Below, piece after piece: positions 16,645 through 25,923 of a stretch of 64,000 bases of DNA. The position numbers and the translations under genes were made by a program. The notes beneath the pieces are model-generated. The model saw only the letters and a program-made list of their open reading frames with translations. It was not told where the DNA came from and did not search any database. Numbering within the stretch: the first letter of the stretch is position 1; each line of letters starts with the position of its first letter. The DNA lies in contig NZ_JAMGBG010000119.1 of the NCBI RefSeq assembly GCF_023516595.1, forward strand, positions 29,355-93,354. The letters are read 5' to 3'. The stretch is from Streptomyces neyagawaensis (GTDB lineage Bacteria > Actinomycetota > Actinomycetes > Streptomycetales > Streptomycetaceae).

Positions 16645-17487
16645 TCACAGCTGTTCCTTGATGACGGTGTTGCGGAGTTCCCCGATGCCTTCCACCGTGG
16701 TGATCAGTTCCTGTCCGGGGCGAAGGAACACCTTCGGATCGCGACCGGCGCCCACGCCGCCCGGGGTGCCGGTGAGGATCAGGTCGCCGGGCAGCAGCGT
16801 GATGATGGTGCTGATGTACGCGACGGTCTCGGCCACGTCGAAGAGCAGGTCCGCGGTGTTGGACTTCTGCATGGTGTGCCCGTCGACGCTGCAGGAGATG
16901 TCCAACCCCGAGGCACCGGGCGGGAGCTCGTCGGGGGTGACGAGCGCGGGCCCGACCGGGGTGGTGGCCTCGAAGGTCTTGCCGGAGAGGAACTCACGGG
17001 TACGGTGCTGCCAGTCCCGCACGGTGATGTCGTTGGCGACCGTGTAGCCGGCGACATACTCCAGGGCCCTCTCGCGCGGCACGTGGCGGCCGGGGCGTCC
17101 GACGACGACTGCCAACTCGGCTTCCCAGTCGAGATCGTCGCTGACCGGCGGCGTGTGGATGTCGTCGTGGGCGCCGATCAGGGAGCCGTCGTATTTCGCG
17201 AAGAGGGTGGGATGGGCGGGGGTGGGGCGGCCCATCTCCTCGATGTGCGTGGCGTAGTTGAGACCCAGGCAGACGATCTTGTTCGGGTGGGGGACCAGTG
17301 GGGCGAGTGACGACTCGGCCAGGGGCAGGCGCTCGCCGTCGGCGGAGGCCGCACGCTCGTGCCAGTCGTCGCCGGTTGCAAGCAGCGCGCCCACGTCGGC
17401 GTAGGGGAGCAGGACGAGTTCGTCGCCTTCCTGCCGGGCGGCGGAGGTCACGCGGTCGTCGGCGATACGGACGGTGCTCAGTCTCAT
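16645..17487 (-). CDS. fumarylacetoacetate hydrolase-family protein
   Basis: A 280-residue FAH-family enzyme. The core begins at about residue 70 with KIVCLGLNYATHIEEMG. The metal-binding acidic cluster DLDWEAELAVVVG and the C-terminal LPGDLILTGTPGGVG are both present. Members hydrolyse C-C bonds of acylpyruvates or fumarylpyruvate, or act as decarboxylase/isomerase in homoprotocatechuate breakdown. Its start overlaps the stop of the upstream FAD hydroxylase by 4 bases, so it likely processes the ring-cleavage product made by that operon. Confidence 0.9.
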   Translation of the reverse strand: MRLSTVRIADDRVTSAARQEGDELVLLPYADVGALLATGDDWHERAASADGERLPLAESSLAPLVPHPNKIVCLGLNYATHIEEMGRPTPAHPTLFAKYDGSLIGAHDDIHTPPVSDDLDWEAELAVVVGRPGRHVPRERALEYVAGYTVANDITVRDWQHRTREFLSGKTFEATTPVGPALVTPDELPPGASGLDISCSVDGHTMQKSNTADLLFDVAETVAYISTIITLLPGDLILTGTPGGVGAGRDPKVFLRPGQELITTVEGIGELRNTVIKEQL

Positions 17488-19160
17488 CGGGGTACTCCTG
17501 GGGAGTCGTACGGGATCTCGGGGGCGAGATCGGAGGTGGCGGTGGTGGTGCCCGTGGTGGGGCGGGGGCGTGCGAAGCGCCGCAGCGTCACGCCGACGTA
17601 CTGGGCCCGATCGGGGGCGAATACGGCGGCCACGAACCGGTCAGGACGTACGAGGACGAAGGATCCGGTCAGCCCGGCGAGGAGGGCGTCGAGTCGGCCG
17701 TCGGCGTCGGTGATCCCCGTTCGGCCGGCCCGGTCACGCGGTGTGCGGTCGTCCAGGAAGACATCCACGGCGGTGGCCTCGGGGAGGCCGGCCCGGACGA
17801 CGGTTGCCCAGTCGGTGTCGCTCACGCCGATCCCCAGCAGGCTCCAGCCCTGTCCGAGGATGTCGTCGAGCCGTGCGGGGCGGTGGTGCGGTCCGTGCAG
17901 CACCCGTGGCTGCGGCAGCATCGTGCCGACCAGCCCACTGCCCGCGCCGTTCGTCGGGAGGACGGCCCCCGCCCGTAGCCGGGTGTCGGGGCGGTAGCGC
18001 ATCTCGGTGAGGTAGCGGCGAGCCGGCGGGATGTGCATGGCAGTGCGCACCAGCGCGTCGCGCAGCAGGGCACGCGGGCGGCTGGTGGTCATGACGATCC
18101 GGCCGAGGCGCACGGAGAGGTCGATCACGGCGCGGGCGTGCGGGCGCCGCTCGCTGTCGTAGGTGTCGAGCATCGCGTCACCGGCCCGGCCCGCCAACAC
18201 CTCGGAGATCTTCCAGCACAGGTTGGCCGCGTCCCGGATCCCGGAGTTGAGGCCCTGGCCGGCGAACGGCGGCATCATGTGCGCGGCGTCGCCGAGCAGG
18301 AAGCAGCGGCCCTCGCGCAGCCGGTCGGCCAGCAACGCGTGGAAGCTGTAGGCGACCGCGCGCTCGATCTGGTCGGGCGTTATCTCCCGGTGGGGCCGCA
18401 GGAGTTCGCGCACGAGGGCGAACGGGGGAGAGGTACCGGCCTCGCACTCGCCCGGCTTGAGGCGGAACTCGTAGCGGCAACGCCCGTCCTGGCCCGGGAC
18501 GATGACGACGGGTCGGTCGGGGTCGCCGTGGTGCATGCCGTAACGCTGGTCGTGCGTGTCCTCGAGGGTGTCGGCCACCAGCCACACGTCAGGGAAGCTG
18601 CGTCCCCGCATGGGGACGGACAGCAGGTCGCGCACGGTGCTGCGGCCGCCGTCGCAGCCGAGGACGTACGAGACGTCCAACTCCTCGACCGGCCCGTCCT
18701 CCCCGCCTGTTCGCAGGGACACGCGCACCCGGTCGGGGTGCTGGGCGAGGGCGGTCAGCCGGGTGCCGAAACGGACGTCGACGCCGGGCAGGCGGCGCAG
18801 CTGCGTACACAGCACCCGCTCCAGGTCGGGCTGGGCGAAGGGGTTCTTGAACGGATGTCCCAGGCGCTGGTCGCCAGTGCCCCGGGCGTGCACGAGCGGC
18901 CGCCCGCCCACGCCGAAGTATCTCGTGCCGGTGCCCGGCACAAGGATCGGGTAGACCGCCTCGTCCAGGCCGCCGGCCGACTGCAGGGTACGGAGGGACT
19001 CGTCGTCGAGGCTGATCGCCTTGGCGTCGTTGCTTGTGGTGGTGTTGCGCTCCACCAGCAGCACCCGTACACCTCGCGAGCCGAGCAGATGGGCGGCCGT
19101 CAGCCCGGTCGGTCCGGCGCCGACGACCAGGACAGGCGGCGTCTCGGATGTCGTGGGCAT
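17484..19160 (-). CDS. FAD-dependent aromatic hydroxylase (PheA/TfdB/MhpA-like)
   Basis: A 558-residue class A flavoprotein monooxygenase. It has an N-terminal Rossmann motif VVGAGPTGLTAAHLLGSRG, the DG motif YVLGCDGGRSTVRDLL and the GD motif LLGDAAHMMPPFAGQGLNSG. A thioredoxin-like C-terminal domain of about 150 residues is typical of phenol/resorcinol hydroxylases. It hydroxylates an aromatic ring with NAD(P)H and O2, probably to a catechol or hydroquinone that the upstream VOC dioxygenase can open. Only 4 bases separate it from the dioxygenase gene. Confidence 0.92.
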   Translation of the reverse strand: MPTTSETPPVLVVGAGPTGLTAAHLLGSRGVRVLLVERNTTTSNDAKAISLDDESLRTLQSAGGLDEAVYPILVPGTGTRYFGVGGRPLVHARGTGDQRLGHPFKNPFAQPDLERVLCTQLRRLPGVDVRFGTRLTALAQHPDRVRVSLRTGGEDGPVEELDVSYVLGCDGGRSTVRDLLSVPMRGRSFPDVWLVADTLEDTHDQRYGMHHGDPDRPVVIVPGQDGRCRYEFRLKPGECEAGTSPPFALVRELLRPHREITPDQIERAVAYSFHALLADRLREGRCFLLGDAAHMMPPFAGQGLNSGIRDAANLCWKISEVLAGRAGDAMLDTYDSERRPHARAVIDLSVRLGRIVMTTSRPRALLRDALVRTAMHIPPARRYLTEMRYRPDTRLRAGAVLPTNGAGSGLVGTMLPQPRVLHGPHHRPARLDDILGQGWSLLGIGVSDTDWATVVRAGLPEATAVDVFLDDRTPRDRAGRTGITDADGRLDALLAGLTGSFVLVRPDRFVAAVFAPDRAQYVGVTLRRFARPRPTTGTTTATSDLAPEIPYDSPGVPR

Positions 19161-19164
19161 GGGA

Positions 19165-19659
19165 CTACTGGACCGGCTGGTAGGCCGGTCCGCCCTCGGT
19201 CAGCAGCCGCTCGACCTCGGCCATGATCTCCTCGGGGGACAGGTCCAGATCGATGCTCTTGCGGAACGGCTGGCGCACGTCACGCTCCAGGCGGAGGTAG
19301 ACCTCGTTGCGGTTGCCCTCGGGATCGAAGAAGTAGATCCCGATCGCGTTGCCGTGGGTGACCTCCTGCTGGACCTCGATGCCCTCGGCGCGGAACCGGT
19401 GGTGGAAGTCGATGATCGACTCCAGTGAGTCCACCCGCCAAGACACCTGGTGCGTGAGCTTGCTTCCGGCTGGGGCGGTCCGGCCCTCCTGGAGCACGAA
19501 CTCGTGGTGCTCCTCGTCCGGGCGGGACGAGAAGAACACGATGCGCCGCTCCTCGTCCTCATCGGTCACCGTCAGCCCCAGGACCCGGCTGTAGAAGTCG
19601 CGCATCTTTTCGAGGTCGTCGACCCAGAAGCCGGTGTGCCCGAGCCCAGTGATGCTCAT
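19165..19659 (-). CDS. VOC-family extradiol dioxygenase
   Basis: A 164-residue glyoxalase/bleomycin-resistance fold protein with a full 2-His-1-carboxylate set: H8 (GLGHTGF), H70 (KLTHQVSW) and E119 (GNRNEVYLR). Two beta-alpha-beta-beta-beta modules fit the small one-domain extradiol dioxygenases that cleave catechols or hydroxyquinols. It is the first gene of an operon with the FAD hydroxylase and FAH-family hydrolase, which is the order expected for hydroxylation, ring opening and hydrolysis. GGAGAC stands before the ATG. Confidence 0.85.
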   Translation of the reverse strand: MSITGLGHTGFWVDDLEKMRDFYSRVLGLTVTDEDEERRIVFFSSRPDEEHHEFVLQEGRTAPAGSKLTHQVSWRVDSLESIIDFHHRFRAEGIEVQQEVTHGNAIGIYFFDPEGNRNEVYLRLERDVRQPFRKSIDLDLSPEEIMAEVERLLTEGGPAYQPVQ

Positions 19660-19671
19660 ACTGTCTCCAAT

Positions 19672-19691
19672 ATCAGGACTGAGTAACTGAT
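19672..19691. promoter_or_regulatory. possible operator between divergent transport and ring-cleavage operons
   Basis: The 220-bp divergent region 19660-19879 contains ATCAG, ten bases, CTGAT just upstream of the dioxygenase start, with repeated CTGA elements inside. The short arms make this a weak call. The location fits an IclR-type operator serving both directions. Nothing else recognisable is in the region. Confidence 0.3.
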
Positions 19692-19879
19692 TTATAGGAC
19701 GCTAGCGGTCGGATCTCCGGTCGTCAATCGCAAAATTCCGCCTTCATGCCCCTTGACTGGAGGCAAGTCCGCAGTGCACGGTCCTGCCAAATGAAACCCA
19801 AGTCCGGGTTTCCGAGACATGGTGTCCGGTGCGTCGCTCAGTCAACGGCGTCCACGGAGCACCGCCGGAGGCATCCCTC

Positions 19880-21523
19880 ATGACCGATCCCGCTGCCGAG
19901 AGCCCCGCTCCCTCTCCGAACACGCCCGCTCCGCTGGGCCGCGCCACGCTGGTGGCGGCCTGCTTCGCCATCTGCGTGGCTCAGATCGGCATTCCCCTGG
20001 CCTCGCCGCTCATCGGTGAGATACAGCAGGACCTCGGGGCGTCGGCCGCCGCCCTGGCCTGGATCCCGGCCGCGTTCATCCTCCCGACGGCCATCCTGGA
20101 GCTGAACTTCGGTGTCCTCGGCGACCTGTTCGGACGAAAGCGCCTGCTGGTCCTCGGCGGGCTGCTGATCACGGCCGGCTGCCTGGTCGTCGCCACCGCG
20201 GGCTCGATGACCCAGCTGATCGCCGGCCAGGCGATGGCCGGCCTGGGAGCCGCAGCGATCTTCCCCTCCTCGCTGGCGGTGATCGTCGCGGGCACCTGGG
20301 AGCCCGTCGCCCGCGCCAGGGCCCTGTCGTACTGGGCACTCAGCCTCGCCTTCGGCGCGATGATCGCCCCGCTGATCAGCGGCTTCATCGCCGAGCACGC
20401 CCACTGGGGCTGGGCTTTCGTTCCGCTCGCGGTGCTCGGCCTGGTCACCTCCGCCGTCAGCGGTCGCTGGGTCGTCGACTCCCGCCAGGCCACCGCCGAC
20501 CGCGGCCTCGACCGGCCCGGCCAGCTCACCATCGCCGTGTCCCTGCTGGCGCTGCTCTACGCCGTCATCGAGGGCGCGAGCGACGGCTACTCCGAGCCCC
20601 ACATCGTGCTCGCCTTCGTCCTCGCCGCCGCCTCCTTCACGGCGTTCCTCGCCGTGGAGCGCAGATCACGGGCGCCGATGCTGCGCCTGGACCTGTTCCG
20701 CACCCCCGCCTTCGCCGCGGCCGCCGCCATCGGACTGCTCGCCCTGTTCGGCTTCATCGGCACGGCCTATGCGCTCAGCATAAAGTTGGAGGCAGTCCAC
20801 CACGTCTCCCCGTTCCAGGCCGCTCTGCCCTTCGCGCTCGTTCAGGCGGTCCCGCTGCTGCTCACCCCGTTCCTGCCGAAACTGCTGCAGCACGTGCACC
20901 CCCGCACCCTGCTGGTCGGCGGGCTGCTGTCGCTCGCCGCCGGAGAGTTCTGGATGGCACTGCTGCCGGGCGACGCGACGGGCCTCGCGTCCATGACCGG
21001 ACCGATCCTGCTGATGGGAGTCGGCTTCATCACGATGTTCTCGTCGCTGACGGCCGTCGCGGTCGGCACGGTCGACATCCGGTACGCCGGCATGGCCAGC
21101 GCGGTCACCAGCCTCGTCCGAGAGACCGGGCAGGCCCTCGGCCCCGCGGTCGTCGGCGCCGTCGCACTCGGCACGGCGAGCAGCGGCCTGGCCGACAAGC
21201 TCGCTTCCTCCGGCCTTCCGCCACAGGCTCTGGGCGTAGCCGAGGCCGTCAACACCGAAGGAGGCGCACTCGCAGTCGCCAACGCCGACCTCGGCAGCCT
21301 ATCGGGCGCCGTGGCCCCGCTCGCCCGCGAGACCCTCGAATCGGGCCTTGATCTCAGCATGTACGTCTGCGCTGGCGCCGCCCTGGCAGGCGCGGTAATC
21401 GCCGCTCTCGCCCTGCGGCACAGCGGAGCCGCTGATGCCATGGCCGTCGGCACGTCCGCCCAGGAGGCGGCCACCGCACCGGCCGGCGCCCCGAACTCCG
21501 TCAAGTCGCTCCCCAGCGCCTGA
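19880..21523 (+). CDS. MFS transporter, DHA2 (14-helix) family
   Basis: A roughly 547-residue drug:H+ antiporter-2 type MFS protein: LNFGVLGDLFGRKRLLVLGG in the 2-3 loop, AGLGAAAIFPSSLAVIV and the SYWALSLAFGAMIAPLISGF motif C-like helix. Helix count and length fit the 14-TM group. ATG 19880 follows GGAGG at 8 bases. An upstream GTG at 19829 lacks a site. It is divergent from the VOC/hydroxylase operon and first in line before the second aldehyde dehydrogenase/oxygenase pair. It may export toxic intermediates or move the substrate. Confidence 0.88.
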   Translation: MTDPAAESPAPSPNTPAPLGRATLVAACFAICVAQIGIPLASPLIGEIQQDLGASAAALAWIPAAFILPTAILELNFGVLGDLFGRKRLLVLGGLLITAGCLVVATAGSMTQLIAGQAMAGLGAAAIFPSSLAVIVAGTWEPVARARALSYWALSLAFGAMIAPLISGFIAEHAHWGWAFVPLAVLGLVTSAVSGRWVVDSRQATADRGLDRPGQLTIAVSLLALLYAVIEGASDGYSEPHIVLAFVLAAASFTAFLAVERRSRAPMLRLDLFRTPAFAAAAAIGLLALFGFIGTAYALSIKLEAVHHVSPFQAALPFALVQAVPLLLTPFLPKLLQHVHPRTLLVGGLLSLAAGEFWMALLPGDATGLASMTGPILLMGVGFITMFSSLTAVAVGTVDIRYAGMASAVTSLVRETGQALGPAVVGAVALGTASSGLADKLASSGLPPQALGVAEAVNTEGGALAVANADLGSLSGAVAPLARETLESGLDLSMYVCAGAALAGAVIAALALRHSGAADAMAVGTSAQEAATAPAGAPNSVKSLPSA

Positions 21524-21576
21524 CCATCAGCCCCGAGGGCACAGCCGTAACAGCCCCTGACATGGAACGGGACACC

Positions 21577-23046
21577 ATGACTCTTCTGGACAGCAGCACC
21601 TGGGAAGGCCGCATCTTCTCTGGCTCGGGTGAGTGGATCATCGGCACCGGCGAGGAGTACGACGCCGTCGAGCCCGCGACCGGCAAGACGTTGGGCCGCG
21701 TCGGCACCGCCACACCGGCCGACGTGGACAGGGCGGTGGAGCGGGCGGTGCGGGCCCAGCGGGAGTGGGCCGCGCGGCCGTATTCCGACCGTGCCGCTGT
21801 CCTGCGCCGCGCCGCGCGTCTCTTCGAGGAGCACCAGCAGGAGATCGAGACCTGGCTGGTACGGGAGTCCGGTGCGATTCGGCCGTTCGCCGCCCTGCAG
21901 GTCAGCAGCGGTGGTGCGGAGGAGTGCTTCGAGGCCGCCGCCCTGGCCGGGGCGCCCTACGGTGAGCTGCTGCGTTCCGGGCAGCAGCGGCTGTCCTTCT
22001 CCCGCCGCACCCCCGTCGGGGTCGTCGGCGTCATCGCCCCGTTCAACGTGCCGATCATCCTGGCCATGCGGGCCGTGGCCCCGGCGCTCGCCCTCGGCAA
22101 CGCGGTCGTCCTCAAGCCGGACCCCCGCACCGCGATCAGCGGCGGTGCCGTCTTCGCCCGTGTCTTCGAAGAGGCGGGCCTGCCTGCCGGTCTGCTGCAT
22201 GTCCTGCCCGGCGGGGCGGACGTCGGGGCAGCCGTCGTGGAACATCCGCAGGTTCCTGTCATCGCGTTCACGGGTTCCACTCGGGCCGGGCGCGCCATCG
22301 GTATCGCCGCGGCCCGGCACCTCAAGCGGGTCCACCTGGAACTGGGCGGGAACTCCGCGCTCGTCGTGATGGACGACGTCGACCTGGAGCAGGCTGCCTC
22401 GGTGGGCGCCTGGGGGTCCTTCGTCCACGCCGGCCAGATCTGCATGGCCAGCAGCCGTCACCTCGTCCACGCCTCGGTCGCCGACGACTACACCGCTCTG
22501 CTCGCCCAGCACGCCGACGCGCTCAGGGTGGGCGACCCGGCCACCGAGGACGTCGCCGTCGGACCGCTCATCGACAGCGCTCAGCGCGACAACGTCCACC
22601 GCATCGTCACGGACACGGTCGAGGCCGGCGCCCGGCTTGCCGCGGGTGGCACCTACGAGGGCCTGTTCTACCGGCCCACCGTGCTCACCGGCGTACCGCT
22701 CACCGCGCCCGCGTACGCCGAGGAGATCTTCGGTCCCGTCGCGCCCGTCGTCCCCTTCCGGGACCTGGACGAGGCGGCCGGGCTCGCCGCCGGCACCGAG
22801 TACGGACTGTCCCTCGGTATCCTCACCCGGGACGTCGCGAAGGGCCTCGCCCTGGCGGACCGCGTGCCCACCGGACTGGTCCACATCAACGACCAGACGG
22901 TCAACGACGAACCGAACATCCCCTTCGGCGGCGTCGGCGACTCCGGCACCGGCGCCCGTCACGGTGGCTCCGTCGCCAACCTCGAGGCCTTCACTGAACA
23001 GCAGTGGGTCACCGTACGCGGCGAACTCCCGCGCTACCCGTTCTGA
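21577..23046 (+). CDS. NAD-dependent aldehyde dehydrogenase, benzaldehyde/vanillin type (copy B)
   Basis: A roughly 489-residue ALDH closely similar to the copy at 4892-6355 from the IFSG N-terminus to the YPF C-terminus, including HLELGGNSAL, HAGQICMASSR and HINDQTVNDE. The start at 21577 is set by alignment with that copy (MTL), although an ATG 15 bases upstream exists. It is followed after 34 bases by a carotenoid-oxygenase-family gene, so this module pairs C=C cleavage with aldehyde oxidation. Confidence 0.9.
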   Translation: MTLLDSSTWEGRIFSGSGEWIIGTGEEYDAVEPATGKTLGRVGTATPADVDRAVERAVRAQREWAARPYSDRAAVLRRAARLFEEHQQEIETWLVRESGAIRPFAALQVSSGGAEECFEAAALAGAPYGELLRSGQQRLSFSRRTPVGVVGVIAPFNVPIILAMRAVAPALALGNAVVLKPDPRTAISGGAVFARVFEEAGLPAGLLHVLPGGADVGAAVVEHPQVPVIAFTGSTRAGRAIGIAAARHLKRVHLELGGNSALVVMDDVDLEQAASVGAWGSFVHAGQICMASSRHLVHASVADDYTALLAQHADALRVGDPATEDVAVGPLIDSAQRDNVHRIVTDTVEAGARLAAGGTYEGLFYRPTVLTGVPLTAPAYAEEIFGPVAPVVPFRDLDEAAGLAAGTEYGLSLGILTRDVAKGLALADRVPTGLVHINDQTVNDEPNIPFGGVGDSGTGARHGGSVANLEAFTEQQWVTVRGELPRYPF

Positions 23047-23080
23047 CCGCCCCGACACACCAACCCGCACGGAGAGCCCC

Positions 23081-24595
23081 ATGCCCGCGAACCCCATGAC
23101 CGTCGTTCCCCGCGGTACCGGAGAGAGCCCCGTCGGCGCCGGAGCCGACTGGCACACCGGCAACAGGTTCCTCAACGGCCCCTTCGCGCCCTGGACGGAG
23201 GAGAACGAGGCGTACGACCTGGAGGTGGACGGCGAGATACCGTCCGACCTCGCGGGCGCGCTGTTCCGCGTCTCCTCCAATCCCCGCTTCCAGCCCCGCA
23301 ACACCGACCGCTACCACTGGTGGGAGGGCGACGGCATGGTATGCGGTGTCTATCTCCGCGAAGGCAAGGCCGCCTACCGCACCCGCTGGGTCCAGACCGA
23401 CTCGATGAAGGTCGAGGTGGAGGCCGGCGAGGCGATCTACAGCGGCTTCGTCAACGGCGGCACCCAGGGCCGACTGCCCAAGGGCGCCCCGCGCGCCAAG
23501 AACGTCGCCAACATCAACGCCGGCCTCTTCGACGACCACCTGCTTGTCTACTTCGACGGCGGACTGCCGCACGCGCTGGACCCCGAGACGCTGCGCACCC
23601 TCGGCACGTACGACTTCCACGGCGGCGTCGACGTCCTGTGCACCGGCCACTACAAGACCGACCCGGACACCGGCGACATGCTGTTCTTCGCCGCGGTCGG
23701 ACCCACCATCACCTGGTACCGCGCCGACGTGAAGACGGCCGAGATCAAGGACTCGCATTCCTTCGACATCGGCGTGCCGGTCCTCATGCACGACTTCGCG
23801 GTGAGCGACACGTACGCGATCTTCTTTGTCACGCCCGCCCAGTTCCGCCTCGACCTGGTGGCCCAGAGCAGGCCCGGCGTCGTCTGGGACGAGAGCTCCC
23901 TTGAACACGGCGTCCAGATCGTCCTGATGAACCGCCACACCCATGAGATCACCTGGCACGAGCTCGGCGGCCACTGGGCCAACACCCACTTCTACAATGC
24001 CTACGAGCAGGACGGTGAGCTGATCGTCGACGGGCACCGGATCAGCCGCCTCGGCAGCCCGGTCGACCGTCTCTCCACGCCGGTGGGCTCCCACGAGTGG
24101 TTCCCGCCGGCGCTGCCCTACCGCTGGCGCGTCGACCTGGCGACCGGACGGGCCACGGAGGAGATGATCAGCGGCGTCTTCGGCGAGTTCCCGAAGATCA
24201 ACGACGCCTACACGGGTCGGCCCCACCGCTACGGCTACTTCGTCACCACGCGCAGCCTGGCCGACGACACCATGTCCGACGGCCTCGCCCGTCACGACTA
24301 CCTTCTCGACAGCACCACCGTCGTTGAAGGACCCGACGGCCTGACCAGCCCGAGCGAACCGGTCTTCGTGGCCCGTGAGAACGCCCGCGGCGAGGACGAC
24401 GGCTACCTGCTCTCGCTGTGGTGGAACCGCGCCACCGACCTGAGCGAGCTCCTCGTCCATGACGCGGCCGACCTGCGCCGCACCCCGCTGGCCCGGGTCA
24501 AGCTCCCCAGCCGGGTGCCGTTCGGCTTCCACGGAAGCTGGGCCGAACACGACGTTCTGGACCGTGCCATCGCAGCGAAGGGCGACGACAGGTAG
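23081..24595 (+). CDS. carotenoid-oxygenase-family dioxygenase, copy 2
   Basis: A 504-residue enzyme of the carotenoid/stilbene cleavage family. The four iron histidines are visible in CTGHYKTDP, LMHDFAVSD, NTHFYNAYEQDG and FGFHGSW. LAGALFRVSSNPRFQP and YHWWEGDGMV near the N-terminus are family landmarks that copy 1 has partly lost, so the two copies belong to different subgroups and are not recent duplicates. GGAGAG precedes the ATG. Linkage to aldehyde dehydrogenase copy B suggests the cleavage product is an aldehyde. Substrate unknown. Confidence 0.9.
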   Translation: MPANPMTVVPRGTGESPVGAGADWHTGNRFLNGPFAPWTEENEAYDLEVDGEIPSDLAGALFRVSSNPRFQPRNTDRYHWWEGDGMVCGVYLREGKAAYRTRWVQTDSMKVEVEAGEAIYSGFVNGGTQGRLPKGAPRAKNVANINAGLFDDHLLVYFDGGLPHALDPETLRTLGTYDFHGGVDVLCTGHYKTDPDTGDMLFFAAVGPTITWYRADVKTAEIKDSHSFDIGVPVLMHDFAVSDTYAIFFVTPAQFRLDLVAQSRPGVVWDESSLEHGVQIVLMNRHTHEITWHELGGHWANTHFYNAYEQDGELIVDGHRISRLGSPVDRLSTPVGSHEWFPPALPYRWRVDLATGRATEEMISGVFGEFPKINDAYTGRPHRYGYFVTTRSLADDTMSDGLARHDYLLDSTTVVEGPDGLTSPSEPVFVARENARGEDDGYLLSLWWNRATDLSELLVHDAADLRRTPLARVKLPSRVPFGFHGSWAEHDVLDRAIAAKGDDR

Positions 24596-24600
24596 CGGCG

Positions 24601-24869
24601 TTGCTCCGGATCCGGTCCTCCGGTTCCGCTGCGACGCCGGCGAGAATCCCATCCCAGGAACGGCTGAACAAGGAGGTCCGCCGCCGCACCGATGGGGTCG
24701 GCATCTTCCCCGACCACCCCGCCCTGATCCGCCTGGTCGGAGCGGTGCTGGCCGAGCAGAACGACGATTGGACCGAAACCCGTCGATACATGGCCTCGGC
24801 CTCCTGGCCAAGGCCCGCCTCCACCCGATCGAGTCAGAAACTTACGAGACCGCCCTCCCGACCGACTAG
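24601..24869 (+). mobile_element. IS256-family transposase C-terminal remnant, frameshifted
   Basis: RLNKEVRRRTDGVGIFPDHP followed by ALIRLVGAVLAEQNDDW is the conserved C-terminus of IS256/Mutator transposases. The reading frame then shifts by one base and ends as LLAKARLHPIESET at 24869. Only about the last 85 residues survive. It is a dead fragment directly after the oxygenase gene and may mark the edge of the catabolic block. The adjoining stretch 24870-25270 holds no recognisable gene. Confidence 0.8.
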
Positions 24870-25270
24870 CCTCAAAGAAGAGATCACCGAGTGGCCGTCG
24901 ATACACCACTCCCGCGGAGTGACCCGCTCCACCGCGTGCGATGTTCTGCCGTCGGACAGGGCCACTCCAACAACCGGGTCTGCACCTGGGGCTGTTCGAC
25001 TGAATCCCGGCCGTTGCGCACTCCACCCAGGCACGCGAGCTGCCGGGTGCCCTGCATCCGCGCATTCCCTCGAAGCCGACGTAGCGCCTCTCTGCCCATG
25101 CGCCCGTCCCGCTTGAGAGGGTCTCAGAAGCGTGTGACAACTCAGCGGTGCAGCCGTGCCGCTATCGCACTGCCGCCAAACGGCCAGGATGGGTGCCACG
25201 CCTTTCCTGGGCGCTTCACTGCAGGGCCGAACTCCATAGCCGCCGGATGCGGCCCGCCCGGAACCAACCG

Positions 25271-25706
25271 TCAATCCCGAGGCTGTACGGGCGGGCCGGG
25301 GCCTTCCACCTGTGGCCAGGTCTCAGTCACCCAGCCCGCCACGGCCTCCTCGTCGCGCTCGATCGCCCGGCGGGCCGGGACCTGGTGATTGAAACCGTGC
25401 CCGTGCGGCATCCGCGCGATCGCCGACAGCGTCATGCTCGTGCGGAACCGGCGCCTTGGCGAGCTCCTGCTCGAGCACGGTGAACAGGGCCTCACTCAGC
25501 TTGGGCCGTGACGTGGGCCCGGCAGACCGCAGCCCCTCGGTGCCGGCGTCGTGCCACGCCCGGCGCCGACGCCGCACCGAGCGCACACTTACCCGTAGGT
25601 GCTTGGCGACCTCGGCATCGGCGGCACCCGCAGCGAATCGCTCCGCGGCCTCCAGCCGGATTCGCTCGCGAAACGCCTGCCGTTCAGGCATACCGCGACG
25701 ATTCAT
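25271..25706 (-). mobile_element. IS630-family transposase first-ORF remnant, frameshifted
   Basis: On the minus strand, RERIRLEAAERFAAGAADAE with HLRVSVRSVRRRRRAW and SEALFTVLEQELAKAP is the N-terminal helix-turn-helix region of two-ORF IS630 transposases. The end, VPARRAIERDEEAVAGWV and TETWPQVEGP, appears in a different frame with the middle portion deleted. No catalytic DDE part follows. It is a decayed fragment. Confidence 0.75.
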
Positions 25707-25923
25707 CGTCTGCCCCCAACGACATCACGCCGCGAAGGTCAGTAGAACCGCTCGGCCACCATGTGTTCCCGCATCCGGCCATGAAACCGATTCCTCGCTC
25801 CGTGCGCCTGCGACCCAGTCCCGTAGAACCGGTGGTGCACGCCCTTTGCTCGTCGCCTGCTGTTCGGGGGACCGCGGGAAGTCTGCTCGGTGGAACCGGA
25901 GGATTCGGTGAGGCGTCCAGCTC

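Noticed and set aside
20842..23304. Minus-strand 820-codon frame opposite the DHA2 transporter and aldehyde dehydrogenase
   Set aside because: Antisense shadow of well-supported plus-strand genes; it has no recognisable domain.
13473..24595. The two carotenoid-oxygenase-family genes as recent duplicates
   Set aside because: Only the iron histidine surroundings agree; N-terminal and core segments differ strongly, unlike the two aldehyde dehydrogenases, so they represent different subgroups.
25742..25792. A minus-strand RFHGRMREHMVAERFY ending as part of another transposase
   Set aside because: Coding-like, but only 16 residues; I could not assign it to a family.
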